A stretch of DNA of 64,000 nucleotides from assembly GCA_938075415.1 (NCBI GenBank), contig CALJHC010000026.1, positions 1-64,000 on the forward strand, in the 5' to 3' direction. The notes beneath the pieces are model-generated. The model saw only the letters and a program-made list of their open reading frames with translations, did no database searches and was not told where the DNA came from. Of this stretch, positions 50,053 to 60,033 are shown piece by piece (positions within the stretch are counted from its first letter, which is position 1; every line of letters begins with the position of its first letter). Both the position numbers and the translations under genes were made by a program. Source of the stretch: an uncultured Rubripirellula sp. (GTDB taxonomy: Bacteria; Planctomycetota; Planctomycetia; Pirellulales; Pirellulaceae).

Positions 50053-50496
50053 ATGGTTAATCAGGAACGAAGTGTGATTCAATCTGAATGTCCATATAGA
50101 CGCTGCTTGAAACTGTTTCTGACAATGATAGGAAATGTCAGTTTGTTTGCCTTTGCTGCAGCGATCATGCCTGAAAAATGGATGGTTGGAGCTGCTGAGT
50201 TTCTTGGGTTTGATCCCTTTCCCCATTCACCACTCACGTTCTACCTCGCCCGCAATCTCTCACTTCTGTACGGATTCGTCGGTGTGTTGATGCTTTTCCT
50301 TGCCTCGGACATGGAGAGGTATCACGTGCTGATTCGCCTTCTCGCGGCAGGGACGATTGTGTTTGGGCTGCTTCAGTTGGTGGTTGATTATCAAGCTGCG
50401 ATGCCTGCGTGGTGGGTGCTTGCGGAGTCCCTCTCAACGCTCTGGGGTGGCTTGGTTTTTTATTGGGTGCAGTCAAAGGTTCGCTGGACTAATTAG
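50053..50496 (+). CDS. Small membrane protein, four helices
   Basis: From ATG 50053 (MVNQERS, ribosome site GAAGGGGG) the protein is 147 residues. The frame is open upstream to 49951, overlapping the thioesterase, but without good sites. Predicted membrane helices lie at about 22-40, 67-85, 92-110 and 118-138. No family was recognised. Its last 8 bp overlap, tail to tail, the gene on the opposite strand (50489). Confidence 0.7.
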   Translation: MVNQERSVIQSECPYRRCLKLFLTMIGNVSLFAFAAAIMPEKWMVGAAEFLGFDPFPHSPLTFYLARNLSLLYGFVGVLMLFLASDMERYHVLIRLLAAGTIVFGLLQLVVDYQAAMPAWWVLAESLSTLWGGLVFYWVQSKVRWTN

Positions 50497-51181
50497 TCAG
50501 CTGGCGTAAACGATTCAGACACTCTTTCGCTTGGTTGTCGGATTGTAAGGGTGGGATTCTCTCCAGGTAATCATCGGGTAGTCCTTTACCGCGAATAAAC
50601 TTCTTCAAGTTTTCTCTTGGTCCATCTCGCATTGAATCCGCTTGGGCATAACAGCTGGGGCCTGCGATATTCGTTTGTATTTGAATGGTTAATGCGGCCC
50701 AGTCTCTCGCTCCGTGACGATCGAAAACATCCAACGATGCGGTGGTTGTTTGACTCTCAAAGGCATTCTTCAATCGCAGTTGCCATAAGTCGCGATTATG
50801 TTGGTTTTGGATCGTATTGGGGACACCCTGCAGGTGCTTGGAAACCGTCAAGAAAATCGCGTCGATGGTGGCGTCAAAAATTGCTGCTTGCGGTGGTGGT
50901 GCGACCGTGTCGAGGAGCAGCGATTGCATGACTTGAGTGAGTAGCCACAAACGCTGTTCGTGGTCCCACTGATCAAACCAGTCAATGCCGGTCAGGGGAT
51001 CGTGATCGCACTCAGATGGAGTCCAAGCTTGGATCGCGTTGGATTCTAGGTCACAGGCATTTTCTTTTGAGTCAGACTGGCTGTTTGCAGTGATAGCGTT
51101 GACCAGGGAGTCTGTTGCGGGGTTGACCAGCTCGCGTTCCTGCTTGGTTAATGTGCGAAGGCCAGTGAGGGTAAGCCACAT
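50489..51181 (-). CDS. Hypothetical helical protein
   Basis: This 230-residue soluble protein has a Ser/Asn-rich N-terminus (about 25-50) and a helical core (RLWLLTQVMQSLLLDTVAPPPQAAIFDATIDAIFLTVSKHL, about 95-130). A basic C-terminal region (ENLKKFIRGKGLPDDYLERIPP) follows. No family motif was recognised. It lies 53 bp from the end of the upstream minus-strand glycosyltransferase gene and is likely co-transcribed with it. It overlaps the membrane-protein gene by 8 bp. Confidence 0.6.
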   Translation of the reverse strand: MWLTLTGLRTLTKQERELVNPATDSLVNAITANSQSDSKENACDLESNAIQAWTPSECDHDPLTGIDWFDQWDHEQRLWLLTQVMQSLLLDTVAPPPQAAIFDATIDAIFLTVSKHLQGVPNTIQNQHNRDLWQLRLKNAFESQTTTASLDVFDRHGARDWAALTIQIQTNIAGPSCYAQADSMRDGPRENLKKFIRGKGLPDDYLERIPPLQSDNQAKECLNRLRQLTN

Positions 51182-51234
51182 CTTCTTCTTTGCTCAGTTG
51201 GTTGGATGAGTTGAGGTGGAAGCGATGCGACTGG

Positions 51235-52668
51235 TTAATCGCTTCCTTTGATGATTCGGTTCAGACCACCGGCAGCAAAGATCGCCAACACCGGGATCGC
51301 CGGCGCCCGCATGCGAAGGTTGCTCCAGTAAAATCCGTGAACACCAGTCAGGGCGATCACCAGTGCAATCATGGGCCAAAGCTTCATCCAGCGACGCCTG
51401 CAGTAACGAATCAAGCCGATTGCGACGCACAGGTAGATCAGGGAGTAGTACAGGCCAATGATTGCACGTTTTGAATTCGATCGCCCCTCGGCCGCATAAG
51501 GGATGGGAGTCCACAGGCGATAAACACGATTTAGTGATGCTTTTAGGAAATTTGCGGGCGACCTTTGTATGGTTGCCACTGCAGCTTGATAACTGATTTG
51601 GTCATCCTCGTGCTCGGTCATTCCCTCGGGCGGCCGAGCGGGTTCAATGTCGTGTGGTCGGGTGTTGAGCCAGAAGGATTCCTCGCGGGGATTTTCGCCA
51701 AATCGATATCGATATGCACTTGCGAACGCGGTCGCATCCCATCGTTTTGTCATCCCGTTATTTTCTAGATGTTCATAGAAAAGCGGGTTGTTACCAAGCA
51801 GTAGTGTGTAACCGCCATGTGTTGTTGCCCAAGCGGGATAACCTGTTGCTGCTTGATTGCGAAGCATCCAAGTCAGCACAACGCTCGATAATATGAGTGT
51901 CGCAGCCAGAAAACGCACTCGATTCATGCGTCGTTGCTCTGGAGGTGTTTGATTTTGGATTCGTGGGATACGATCTGCCGCGAGCAGGAGAACTGCCCAA
52001 ACCAGAAAAGTGGGCCGGCAAAGGTAGGCTAACGCCAAGAGCAGGCCTGCGTAGCAACCCGCTGCCCAGGCGTTTGAATTAGTGGAACGCACCATCCAGT
52101 GACGCAACACGAGGCTGGCGATCGCGGTGGCAAGCGTTTCGGTCATGGTCTGTGTGGATTGCTGGATGAGAATCGGGTCGATGAGTACCAGGATTCCTGC
52201 GGTGATTGCTACTTGCTCGCTTACTTTGTCCAGGCCGCTCTTCAGGTAACTATTCCGGCAGACGACGGAGCAGCATTGGTAAGTGCAGATGGCGGTGATG
52301 ATGCCAAGCAAGAGGTGGAAAATCGCGATGGCATATTGGGAGACATGTTCGCCCAACACGAAGCAGGAGAGGATGCTTGGGTATAGAGGCGGTCGGAACG
52401 AGGTGGGGATAATTTCACCGTTGTCGGCTTCTAGGCCAAATACATGATCATGGTGTAAAGTTTCTGCGATTGCCTGATACGCATCTGGATCTTGCTTTAG
52501 CGAATCCAGAGACAGCCAACTCGCAGTGCCTCTGGTCAGCAGTGCGGTGAGCACCAAGATTGTGATGATTCGCAGTGATGGTTTGGTAGCGACCGAATCC
52601 ATTTCAAAAATCGGTTCACCAGCCGATCGCGGGTTGGCATCGTTCAACTGGTTTCCTGACTGATTCAT
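51235..52668 (-). CDS. GT-C membrane glycosyltransferase, GT39/PMT_2 type
   Basis: This 477-residue protein has many transmembrane helices. A first extracytoplasmic loop carries DPDAYQAIAETL (the acidic catalytic region) and TSFRPPLYPSILS, the RPPLYP motif of PMT_2-type transferases that use polyprenyl-phosphate sugars. Further helices include RPTFLVWAVLLLAADRI. It probably adds a sugar to a lipid or protein outside the membrane; donor and acceptor are unknown. It is divergent from the RND exporter with a 121-bp shared promoter region. Confidence 0.85.
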   Translation of the reverse strand: MNQSGNQLNDANPRSAGEPIFEMDSVATKPSLRIITILVLTALLTRGTASWLSLDSLKQDPDAYQAIAETLHHDHVFGLEADNGEIIPTSFRPPLYPSILSCFVLGEHVSQYAIAIFHLLLGIITAICTYQCCSVVCRNSYLKSGLDKVSEQVAITAGILVLIDPILIQQSTQTMTETLATAIASLVLRHWMVRSTNSNAWAAGCYAGLLLALAYLCRPTFLVWAVLLLAADRIPRIQNQTPPEQRRMNRVRFLAATLILSSVVLTWMLRNQAATGYPAWATTHGGYTLLLGNNPLFYEHLENNGMTKRWDATAFASAYRYRFGENPREESFWLNTRPHDIEPARPPEGMTEHEDDQISYQAAVATIQRSPANFLKASLNRVYRLWTPIPYAAEGRSNSKRAIIGLYYSLIYLCVAIGLIRYCRRRWMKLWPMIALVIALTGVHGFYWSNLRMRAPAIPVLAIFAAGGLNRIIKGSD

Positions 52669-52789
52669 CGATGACGTTTTGTATCGAATTTATGTGTAAA
52701 AGGATTTTTTCTTTGAAGCTCAAACCAGCAGCACGAACAATCCAGAGCATTCTAGGCCTTGTGCAGCGAGGTCTGAGGGGCCCGACAAG

Positions 52790-55183
52790 ATGATAAACCA
52801 TTCTCGTCATCATGATTGGGGTGTTTCCTATGCGGATTGGCTGATTCGCGGTAGGTGGCCACTTGCACTGATTGGATTGTTAAGCCTGGCATGCGCTGTG
52901 CCGATCGCTTCCAGTCTGAATTTTGATCGAAGTGTCGAGTCACTCTTCGCGTCTAATGATCCAGATCTGCTTTCCTATCAGAAGTTTCAGCGTTTTTTTG
53001 GCGGTCATTCCGCAGTGCTGCTTGTTTACCAAGACAGTGATTTGGCAACCCAGTCTGGAATGGAACGGAATCGCTTGATCGCTGGCTCCATTGCTGAAAT
53101 CCCCGGGGTCGCCGATGTGCTTTCATTCTCCCGTCTCAGTGACGCGATGGATCGCTTTCGTCCTTCGTTCACTTCGTCAGAAATCCCCAACCTATTTCGA
53201 GACGACGATCAGGTCGCCAGGGGTTTCGCGAGTCTTTTCTCCAATTACACACACTCCTCGGATCGATCCCGAGCAGCGATTGTCGTGCTGCTTGATCAGC
53301 AATCGGTTGTTCAGTCCATCTCAGCGTTAAAGGAAATTCGAGATTCCTTGACGTTCGGCAGTTTTTTCTCCCACCTAAAAAACGATCACTCCGACAAAGA
53401 GAAGGTTTGTTTGGATGCCGCCTTGGTCGGTGAGTCGGTGATGATTGGTGATGGCTTAAATCTTATTGAGCGAGATGGAAAGCGACTTGCGATCTTGACC
53501 GTTGCTCTACTCGGTTTTGTTGTTTTTCTGACATTGGCGGATTTACGTTTTGTCCTGCTTGCTGCTGTCTCCATTCTGTGGACAGTTGTTGTTACGCAGG
53601 CAATTTTGGTCGGTATTGGTTGGCAGCTATCGATCGCTTCGTCGGTCTTGACCGCGATTGTCACCGTGATAGCTGTAACCGCTGTCCTTCACCTTGGTGT
53701 GTTCTATCGTTCCCAGCGGTGGCGAGGTCAGGGCGCCGGGAAATCTGCGTTCATCGCGATTTCCCGATTAGCTCGTCCCGTTTTCTGGACAGGCTTGACC
53801 GATGCGGTTGGTTTTTTCGCTTTGTCGGTTTCGGATCTGACACCGATTGCTCAATTTGGATGCATGATTGCGATCGCCTCGTTAGGAGTTCTCGTGTCGT
53901 TGTCACTTTTTGTCGGCGTGGTGATGGGAATCAGTGTGTCGCCGTGGATGACGAAATCCATTGATGCTTCGTCGAGTGTTGGAACACAGGTCGGCGGGTT
54001 CACCAGGAAACTGACAACACTACAAGAGAAGATCGATCATCATTTGCGTCGATTGGCGCTGAGATCCTGTTCGGTCAGTATGCAGCATGGCAACGTGCTG
54101 ATTTGTCTGTCAATGGTTGGTGGGGCCGCGGCCCTTTGGGGCTTGAGATCACTGGAGACAGAGCGAAGCTTTCTGAACAATTTTGGCCAAACAAGTTCCA
54201 TTTCACTCGCCTACCAAGAAGTTGAGTCACATTTTGGAGGTGCGGGGGTTTGGGATGTCATGATTGAGGCGCCAAGGGAACTGACCGATGAATATCTGAA
54301 TCAGGTTCTTCAACTTGAGGATGCATTACGAGAAATTGAGGTGGAGGGGGCAAGGTTAACCAAGGTGCTGAGTCTTGCTGATGCTGAATTGGTGGTTCGG
54401 CGAAGCCGTTTTGCGGCGTTTCTTCCGGTCAATGCCAGGCTTTCCTTCATGAACGTCGCCTTGCCCGGTTTCTTTGACGCTTTGATAAGTTCGCCTGAGC
54501 GGGACCATCGCTACATCCGCGTGATGCTGAGAAGTCGCGAGGACCTCGAACCTTCACAGAGAGCTGGTTTGATTAGCGAGGTTCGGCGCGTGGTTGAGTC
54601 TCGCACCGAATCAGAGAAATGGCAAAGGGTTTCTGGCGGCTCAGAAACTGCTGAAGTCACGGGATACTACCTTTTGCTCTCACGCCTGATTGACCAGTTG
54701 ATCATTGACCAATGGCGATGTTTTCTCGCCTCATCTCTGCTCGTTGGAAGTTTACTATGGTGGGTTACCCGATCGCTCAAATTAGCGTTGGTTTCAATGT
54801 TTCCAAACTTGCTTCCAATCTTATCGGTCTTGGCATTGTGTGGTTTGTTTGGCCAGCGTCTGAATATGGGCGCTGCAATGATTGCAGCAGTTTCAATTGG
54901 CATCTCGATTGATGCTTCGGTGCACCTGCTGCTGAGGTTTCAAGAGGGGCAACAGCGGGGTCGAACTGTTTATCGATCAATCCAATATGCAACGAGTCGA
55001 ATTGGGGTTCCGGTTATACTTTCAACAATTGCTCTGGTCGTCGGATTTGGCGCTCTCTCCACGAGCGAATTTGTCCCGACCGCCACATTCGGTTTGTTGA
55101 TTGCTATCACCATGGTCCTCGGTGCCGTGGTGAATTTGACATTACTTCCGGCTTTCCTATATCGCGCAAATCGATCTGCTTGA
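52790..55183 (+). CDS. RND superfamily exporter (MMPL/Patched-like)
   Basis: This 797-residue protein shows the RND layout with two repeats. TM1 (near residue 25), a large extracytoplasmic domain with NFDRSVESLF and FGGHSAVLLVYQD, a helix bundle (about 230-390), a second loop domain with FGGAGVWDVMIEAP, and a final bundle (about 640-795) with IAAVSIGISIDASVHLLLRF, a typical RND TM block. The N-terminus AxxxPxxSSLNFDRS is conserved in the predicted lipid or hopanoid exporter class. Energised by proton flow; cargo unknown. It is divergent from the GT39 transferase, so it could be part of a lipid-linked glycan pathway. Confidence 0.88.
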   Translation: MINHSRHHDWGVSYADWLIRGRWPLALIGLLSLACAVPIASSLNFDRSVESLFASNDPDLLSYQKFQRFFGGHSAVLLVYQDSDLATQSGMERNRLIAGSIAEIPGVADVLSFSRLSDAMDRFRPSFTSSEIPNLFRDDDQVARGFASLFSNYTHSSDRSRAAIVVLLDQQSVVQSISALKEIRDSLTFGSFFSHLKNDHSDKEKVCLDAALVGESVMIGDGLNLIERDGKRLAILTVALLGFVVFLTLADLRFVLLAAVSILWTVVVTQAILVGIGWQLSIASSVLTAIVTVIAVTAVLHLGVFYRSQRWRGQGAGKSAFIAISRLARPVFWTGLTDAVGFFALSVSDLTPIAQFGCMIAIASLGVLVSLSLFVGVVMGISVSPWMTKSIDASSSVGTQVGGFTRKLTTLQEKIDHHLRRLALRSCSVSMQHGNVLICLSMVGGAAALWGLRSLETERSFLNNFGQTSSISLAYQEVESHFGGAGVWDVMIEAPRELTDEYLNQVLQLEDALREIEVEGARLTKVLSLADAELVVRRSRFAAFLPVNARLSFMNVALPGFFDALISSPERDHRYIRVMLRSREDLEPSQRAGLISEVRRVVESRTESEKWQRVSGGSETAEVTGYYLLLSRLIDQLIIDQWRCFLASSLLVGSLLWWVTRSLKLALVSMFPNLLPILSVLALCGLFGQRLNMGAAMIAAVSIGISIDASVHLLLRFQEGQQRGRTVYRSIQYATSRIGVPVILSTIALVVGFGALSTSEFVPTATFGLLIAITMVLGAVVNLTLLPAFLYRANRSA

Positions 55184-55311
55184 TTCGTTTGACGGACTGA
55201 TGTCGGCAGAAGCACCCTCGATTTGACTGAAAGAACTGGTATCGGCCACTGCTGCCGGACCTCGGCTCAAGTGTGTTCGCCTATCGCCCACCCTGTTTTT
55301 CCTACGTTGCG

Positions 55312-55372
55312 CCCCCGTATTATCGCGTTCTTCCACCCCCGTATTATCGCGTTCTTGCAACCCCGTGTTCTT
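55312..55372. repeat. Tandem 24-bp units in a convergent spacer
   Basis: CCCCCGTATTATCGCGTTCTT starts at 55312 and again at 55336. A degraded third copy (CCCCGTGTTCTT) starts near 55361. The array lies in the 191-bp spacer just before the stop of the minus-strand ATPase gene at 55375. Confidence 0.85.
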
Positions 55373-55374
55373 GC

Positions 55375-57027
55375 TCACTTACTGGCAAGTGGCGCCCATT
55401 GGTGGCATTGCACCGTGTCACATTTAGGGCATTTGATGCGAGTGGCAAGGGAGCGAGCCGGGATTCGGATTAGTTGATTGCATCCGATGCACGCGGTCCG
55501 AATGGGTGGCGCGTCTTTGACAAGTGATTCCAGTTCCGCCGCAGAAATGTCGGGGATCGATATATCATCCGCCGTCAAATTGGTGAGAAGCGATTCGGAA
55601 AGTTCAGTGACTTGAGCAATGCGGTCAGCAAGTTTTCGAACGCTGTCCTCGAAGGTGTTCCTTGCGAGTCGACCGTTGCCAAAGTGTCGGTCTCGACGAT
55701 CGTAAAGATGTTGGAATCCCACTAGCAACCGATGCCGAGCGGTGCCCGGTAATTGATATTGGTTTTGATCACACATGGTTTGAAAGATCTGGCCCAATTC
55801 GACGGGAGTGTAATCCTCAAACTCAATTTTCGTATTGATTCTAGAAGATAGTCCGGGATTGGAGCGAATGAGTTTTTCCATTTCATCGCTATATCCAGCG
55901 ATGATGACGGCAAGTTGATCTCGATTATCTTCCATTCGCTTGAGCAGTGTTTGCACAGCTTCACGTCCGTAAGCATCTTCTCCCGATTGATCAATCAGGC
56001 TGTACGCTTCATCGATGAAGAGGACGCCATCGAGTGCTGATTCGCAAAGTTTATTGGTTTTTGGACCGGTTTGTCCTGCGTACTCCGCCACTAGGCCACT
56101 GCGATCGGTTTCCACAACGTGTCCAGTTTTGAGGGTGCCCAAAGCACCAAGGATTTGGCCGATGATTCGTGCCACCGTAGTTTTACCGGTGCCTGGGTTG
56201 CCGACAAAGTTCATATGCAGGCTGATGGGCATTGTGCTGAGACCAGCGTTCGTGCGTTGCTGCTGAAGACGTAAGAAATTGGCGTAGCTTTTGACGCGTT
56301 CCTTCACGTTGTCCAGGCCAATCAGCGCTTCTAATTCGCTCAGCGCTTGCTGCAATCGTTCCTCGCGACTTAAATCGGGTTCTTTATTTGCTGCCTGCTG
56401 CCTTGTTTGTTCTTCTTGCTGTTGTTGTTGCTGCTGGTTGCCTGAGCCGGTGGATTGAGGGGGATTGGGTTGGGTGGAGGTAAGCGGAGCCAAATTTTCC
56501 TGAGAACTGGCTGGATGCAGCGCCATATCAAGGTCACGTTGAAGAGTATGAAGAGCCACTTCTTCTTCCGGGAACATTTCACCATCGCACTTGGCCACTA
56601 AGTTTCCAAGTCTCATCGCGATGGTTTCGACGTGTGCCTTGCTGTCTGCGAGGGGAGCGTACCTGACGAAGGGTGCGACGAGTGATTCCCATTTCAATGC
56701 ATCTGCTTGGGCAAACAATTCAGTCGCTGCTTCCCTCAATTCGGAACCACGTAGTTTTTGACCCCAGAGGTGCTCAATCATTTCCGCGGCGATCTGTTTC
56801 TCTGCTCCGGACCATCGGTCATCAGCCCTGACAATATCGACATAGACTTTGACAACCAATCCTCGATGCAGGTCATCCATCAAAGTGGGAAAGTAGTCTA
56901 AGTCGCCTTCGATCAGAGTTGGGTAGCGTTTCACCATCCACTTCCCGCAGCGTTGGTAGAGCGTGCTGCAGTCTCGCAGAACGCGACGCAGCATTCCGAG
57001 CAGGCGTGGTGTTTCGGTGTTATTCAT
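55375..57027 (-). CDS. TerB-like - CbxX/CfqX AAA ATPase - zinc ribbon
   Basis: This 550-residue protein has a helical N-terminal region (about 30-190) that resembles TerB-like domains (LVAKCDGEMFPEEEVALHTLQRDLD). A Gln-rich linker follows (about 200-225), then a CbxX/CfqX-type AAA domain with GNPGTGKTTVARI (Lys282) and VLFIDEAYSL. The C-terminal zinc ribbon (about 510-550) has CIGC and CPKC pairs. CbxX ATPases remodel target complexes, such as RuBisCO activase and the ESX-type EccA. No RuBisCO or T7SS genes are near. The target is unknown. Confidence 0.85.
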   Translation of the reverse strand: MNNTETPRLLGMLRRVLRDCSTLYQRCGKWMVKRYPTLIEGDLDYFPTLMDDLHRGLVVKVYVDIVRADDRWSGAEKQIAAEMIEHLWGQKLRGSELREAATELFAQADALKWESLVAPFVRYAPLADSKAHVETIAMRLGNLVAKCDGEMFPEEEVALHTLQRDLDMALHPASSQENLAPLTSTQPNPPQSTGSGNQQQQQQQEEQTRQQAANKEPDLSREERLQQALSELEALIGLDNVKERVKSYANFLRLQQQRTNAGLSTMPISLHMNFVGNPGTGKTTVARIIGQILGALGTLKTGHVVETDRSGLVAEYAGQTGPKTNKLCESALDGVLFIDEAYSLIDQSGEDAYGREAVQTLLKRMEDNRDQLAVIIAGYSDEMEKLIRSNPGLSSRINTKIEFEDYTPVELGQIFQTMCDQNQYQLPGTARHRLLVGFQHLYDRRDRHFGNGRLARNTFEDSVRKLADRIAQVTELSESLLTNLTADDISIPDISAAELESLVKDAPPIRTACIGCNQLIRIPARSLATRIKCPKCDTVQCHQWAPLASK

Positions 57028-57314
57028 ATCAAAAGATCAAAGCACGCGACTTGTGCGCTGCGTCAGAATAATTGTGTATTCAAAAAAGGTTTCAAAGTTG
57101 GGTCAGTCCACATACCATGATGCCCCTGAACGCTTTTGTTGCGTCTCTGTTCAATGCTAACTGCCTACAAGCCAAAACGTGGTAACACGACGATTCATTA
57201 CCCCGCCGAATCATTGGATTCAATGGCGAAGTCGCGTGCGGTAACGGCTGGAGTGATTTGTTAACTTGCATCGGAGCAACCTTGTTGATGAAGCAGGTTG
57301 CTCGTGGATCCCAA

Positions 57315-59273
57315 TCAGGCTTCGGCAGTCGCGTTGTCATCGGTTGCGTCATGACCCTCGTGCATCCAGCGAGTCAGGATCGGCGAAATCATTAAGACGA
57401 CGAACGCTGAAACGATAGAAGCAATCGCGATGGGGCCAAACACGTTGGCATAGGTGTCAACCGTTTCAATGGGCGGTGGGAAAGCGCCCGTCTCGTCTCC
57501 GTGCTCAACACCGGTGAACATCGCGATCACGGCCGCCAGGTAGTTTGAAAATGCGGTGGCCAAGAACCACGCGCCCATCACCATGCTGACGATGCTTTTT
57601 GGTGACAGCTTTGTCACCATCGAGAGTCCAACAGGGCTTAGGCAGAGTTCGCCCGTGGTAATCAGAAGGTAGGAAAGCAGCAGCCATCCCATGCCAGCCA
57701 TTCCTCTGGTGTCGGCATTGACGGCTGACCACCAGAGGATTGCAAATGCGAGGCCGAGTTGGAAAATGCCAAGTCCAAACTTGACCGGTGTGCTCGGTTC
57801 GATATTTCGTTTGCCCATGAACACCCATAGGGATGAGAAAACCAAACCGAAAAGCATGATGAACATTGGGTTGGCAGCTTGATACTGACTGGTTGCCACT
57901 TCGGATCCCTTTATCGTCATTCCAATATCATCATCGCTAACCAACCACTCAACCGATTCGCGTTTCTCTTCTCTCCACGAATCGATATCACCCATGGTGA
58001 TCACTTTCTCTGTTTCACCCTCAGTCATGGTGTAGCCGGTTAGGCCTTGAGTGACTTCGACTGTGATGGTGTCCCCGACTTGGTCATCAGTCACCGACTC
58101 GGTTGGGAAGACGCGATTCACATTTCGATCGGTGAATAGATTGATGCTGCTGCCGGCCTGTTCAAAGAATGCCCAGAAGAGCATGGTGAAGAACATCAGG
58201 ATCAGGACCACTTGCATTCGTTCTCGTTCAATTTTTGGCGATCGGATGGTTGCGATCATTAGATAAACCAGTGCAGCCCCACCACCAATCATCAGAGCCC
58301 ATCCAGCGTAGGCAGTGTTGAGAACCATGTAAGCTATCAGTGGCACTGAAAGAAAAGACCCAATGTAGACAGCCCATTCACGGTTGATTGGGCCGATGAA
58401 GGAACGCTTTAGGTTGGCAGGGTTCGGGGCTTCACCCGCCCAGCTTGGCATGCCCGATTTGCTGATCGCGATGAAAGCAATTAGTCCCGAAAGCATCAGG
58501 CATAATGCGACCAAAAGATTTGGCCCGAAGGCGTAGATCACTTCATTCCAATTCAACGCGATCATGGTGCCGCCGCTGAGGAGAGCAGCACTCAGAATGA
58601 GTAATCGAGTGATATTGGCGGGAGCGACGAAGACGGCAAGACCGATGAGCATTCCGATGGTTGCTAATCCGAAGCCGTAATGCCATCCATACTGTTCACC
58701 GACGTAACCACACAACAGAGGTGCCATTGCGGCCCCAAGGTTGATGCCGATGTAGAAAATGGTGAAGCCCGCATCTCGACGCGGACTTGCTTCGGGATAC
58801 AGTGATCCGACGATCGTTGAGATGTTGGGTTTGAAGAATCCATTACCCACAATGAGTAGCGCGAGCGCGATGAAAAATGGAATTTCGCTTTCGATTGTCA
58901 TCACAAGGTGGCCCGCGGCCATCAGTAAACCACCGAGGACCACAGCCCGGCGGGCACCGAGTAGTTTGTCGGCGATCATGCCACCGATAAAGGGAGTCGC
59001 ATAGACCAGCGAGGTGTACGCACCATAGATCGCATACGCTTCACCATCGGAACGACTGAGAAAACCTTTGATGATGTAAAGCACCAACAAGGCCCGCATA
59101 CCATAGTAGGAAAAACGCTCCCACATCTCGGCAAAGAACAGCATGTAGAGGCCGGTCGGGTGACCGAACAGCGTTTTTTGTTCAGCAACTTGCTCGGGGC
59201 TGGGACCGATTTGTCCAGTTGCCGCGTCAGCGAGTTCTGAAGCACCTTCATTGGCCGAGTTAGGATTTGACAT
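57315..59273 (-). CDS. POT-family proton-coupled peptide transporter
   Basis: This 652-residue protein carries the POT signature EMWERFSYYGMRALLVLYI near residues 50-68 and other POT blocks such as PFIGGMIADKLLGARRAVVLGG and GNGFFKPNISTIVGSLY. It should import di- and tripeptides with protons. It is longer than usual POTs. A charged segment of about 90 residues (about 382-470) is inserted between LFTDRNVNR and QYQAANPMFI, in the loop that normally is short. It lies 287 bp upstream of the CbxX-type gene on the same strand. Confidence 0.92.
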   Translation of the reverse strand: MSNPNSANEGASELADAATGQIGPSPEQVAEQKTLFGHPTGLYMLFFAEMWERFSYYGMRALLVLYIIKGFLSRSDGEAYAIYGAYTSLVYATPFIGGMIADKLLGARRAVVLGGLLMAAGHLVMTIESEIPFFIALALLIVGNGFFKPNISTIVGSLYPEASPRRDAGFTIFYIGINLGAAMAPLLCGYVGEQYGWHYGFGLATIGMLIGLAVFVAPANITRLLILSAALLSGGTMIALNWNEVIYAFGPNLLVALCLMLSGLIAFIAISKSGMPSWAGEAPNPANLKRSFIGPINREWAVYIGSFLSVPLIAYMVLNTAYAGWALMIGGGAALVYLMIATIRSPKIERERMQVVLILMFFTMLFWAFFEQAGSSINLFTDRNVNRVFPTESVTDDQVGDTITVEVTQGLTGYTMTEGETEKVITMGDIDSWREEKRESVEWLVSDDDIGMTIKGSEVATSQYQAANPMFIMLFGLVFSSLWVFMGKRNIEPSTPVKFGLGIFQLGLAFAILWWSAVNADTRGMAGMGWLLLSYLLITTGELCLSPVGLSMVTKLSPKSIVSMVMGAWFLATAFSNYLAAVIAMFTGVEHGDETGAFPPPIETVDTYANVFGPIAIASIVSAFVVLMISPILTRWMHEGHDATDDNATAEA

Positions 59274-60033
59274 GCTGCGTGTGAGGGATTTCGAGGAAGG
59301 GCAAGCTGATGAACCACGATTTGAATCGCCGGATTATCGCGACTCCGCCGTTTCGCTGCAATCAAAGCTTCGCCCAAACGTCATTAAAAACCTTCAAAAT
59401 TGAGTCGTTTTTTACTGAACGTGAGGATCGCCGTCATCATTGCGTTGCTGTTGTTGCCCCGCGGAAACAAGGATCTCAAGGTGATCCGCTCCTGCGTTCG
59501 ATCTGCAGCCCGGGCTGATCAGCGGTGGAACCAGCGGATTTAGTTCTGGTCGTTCCGCAGTTCCGCGGTGAAACCTCTCGGTTTTTTCGCCATTTTGTTC
59601 ACCGAGCGGCCTTGGTCATTGAGATCGGAAGGGTCGACATCGTTGAATGGTTAAGCCTTTGATCCTTCGATGATTTGGAGATCGGAAAAGTTGGGTGTGA
59701 TTAAGTAAGGACCGGCGATCCGGGCAGTTGGGTGCTGCAGACCCTTTAACCACTAATTTAGTCATTGATTACCCGGGGGTTTGATCATGGCGTTTGGATC
59801 CCATGGCATGCTGAGAGAATTGTTCATTCTGCGAAGGGACCCAGGCTTGGTGGGACCCAGACTTGGTGGGACCCAGATGTGGTGTGACCTAGATGTGGTA
59901 AGACCCAGATGTGGTAAGACCTAGATGTGGTGTTGATTGAGAACGGCGTTGTGAAGGCGATAACTGGCAATCTGTGCATCGCCGTTCTCATTTGCGAGGC
60001 CAGCTGGACATGGTTCTTGCTGAACAAACATTC
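59274..60033. other. Gene-free spacer, 760 bp
   Basis: This region lies between two minus-strand genes and holds the 6 x 16-bp array at 59836-59931. No credible gene was seen; the POT promoter must be in this stretch. Confidence 0.5.
59836..59931. repeat. Six tandem 16-bp units
   Basis: There are six contiguous 16-bp units of the form GGGACCCAGACTTGGT, with the phase kept exactly throughout (59836, 59852, 59868, 59884, 59900, 59916). The last three drift to AAGACC(C/T)AGATGTGGT. There is no spacer between units, so this is not a CRISPR array. Confidence 0.95.

Noticed and set aside
59836-59931. Possible CRISPR array
   Set aside because: Units are contiguous 16-mers without spacers, and no cas genes are present.
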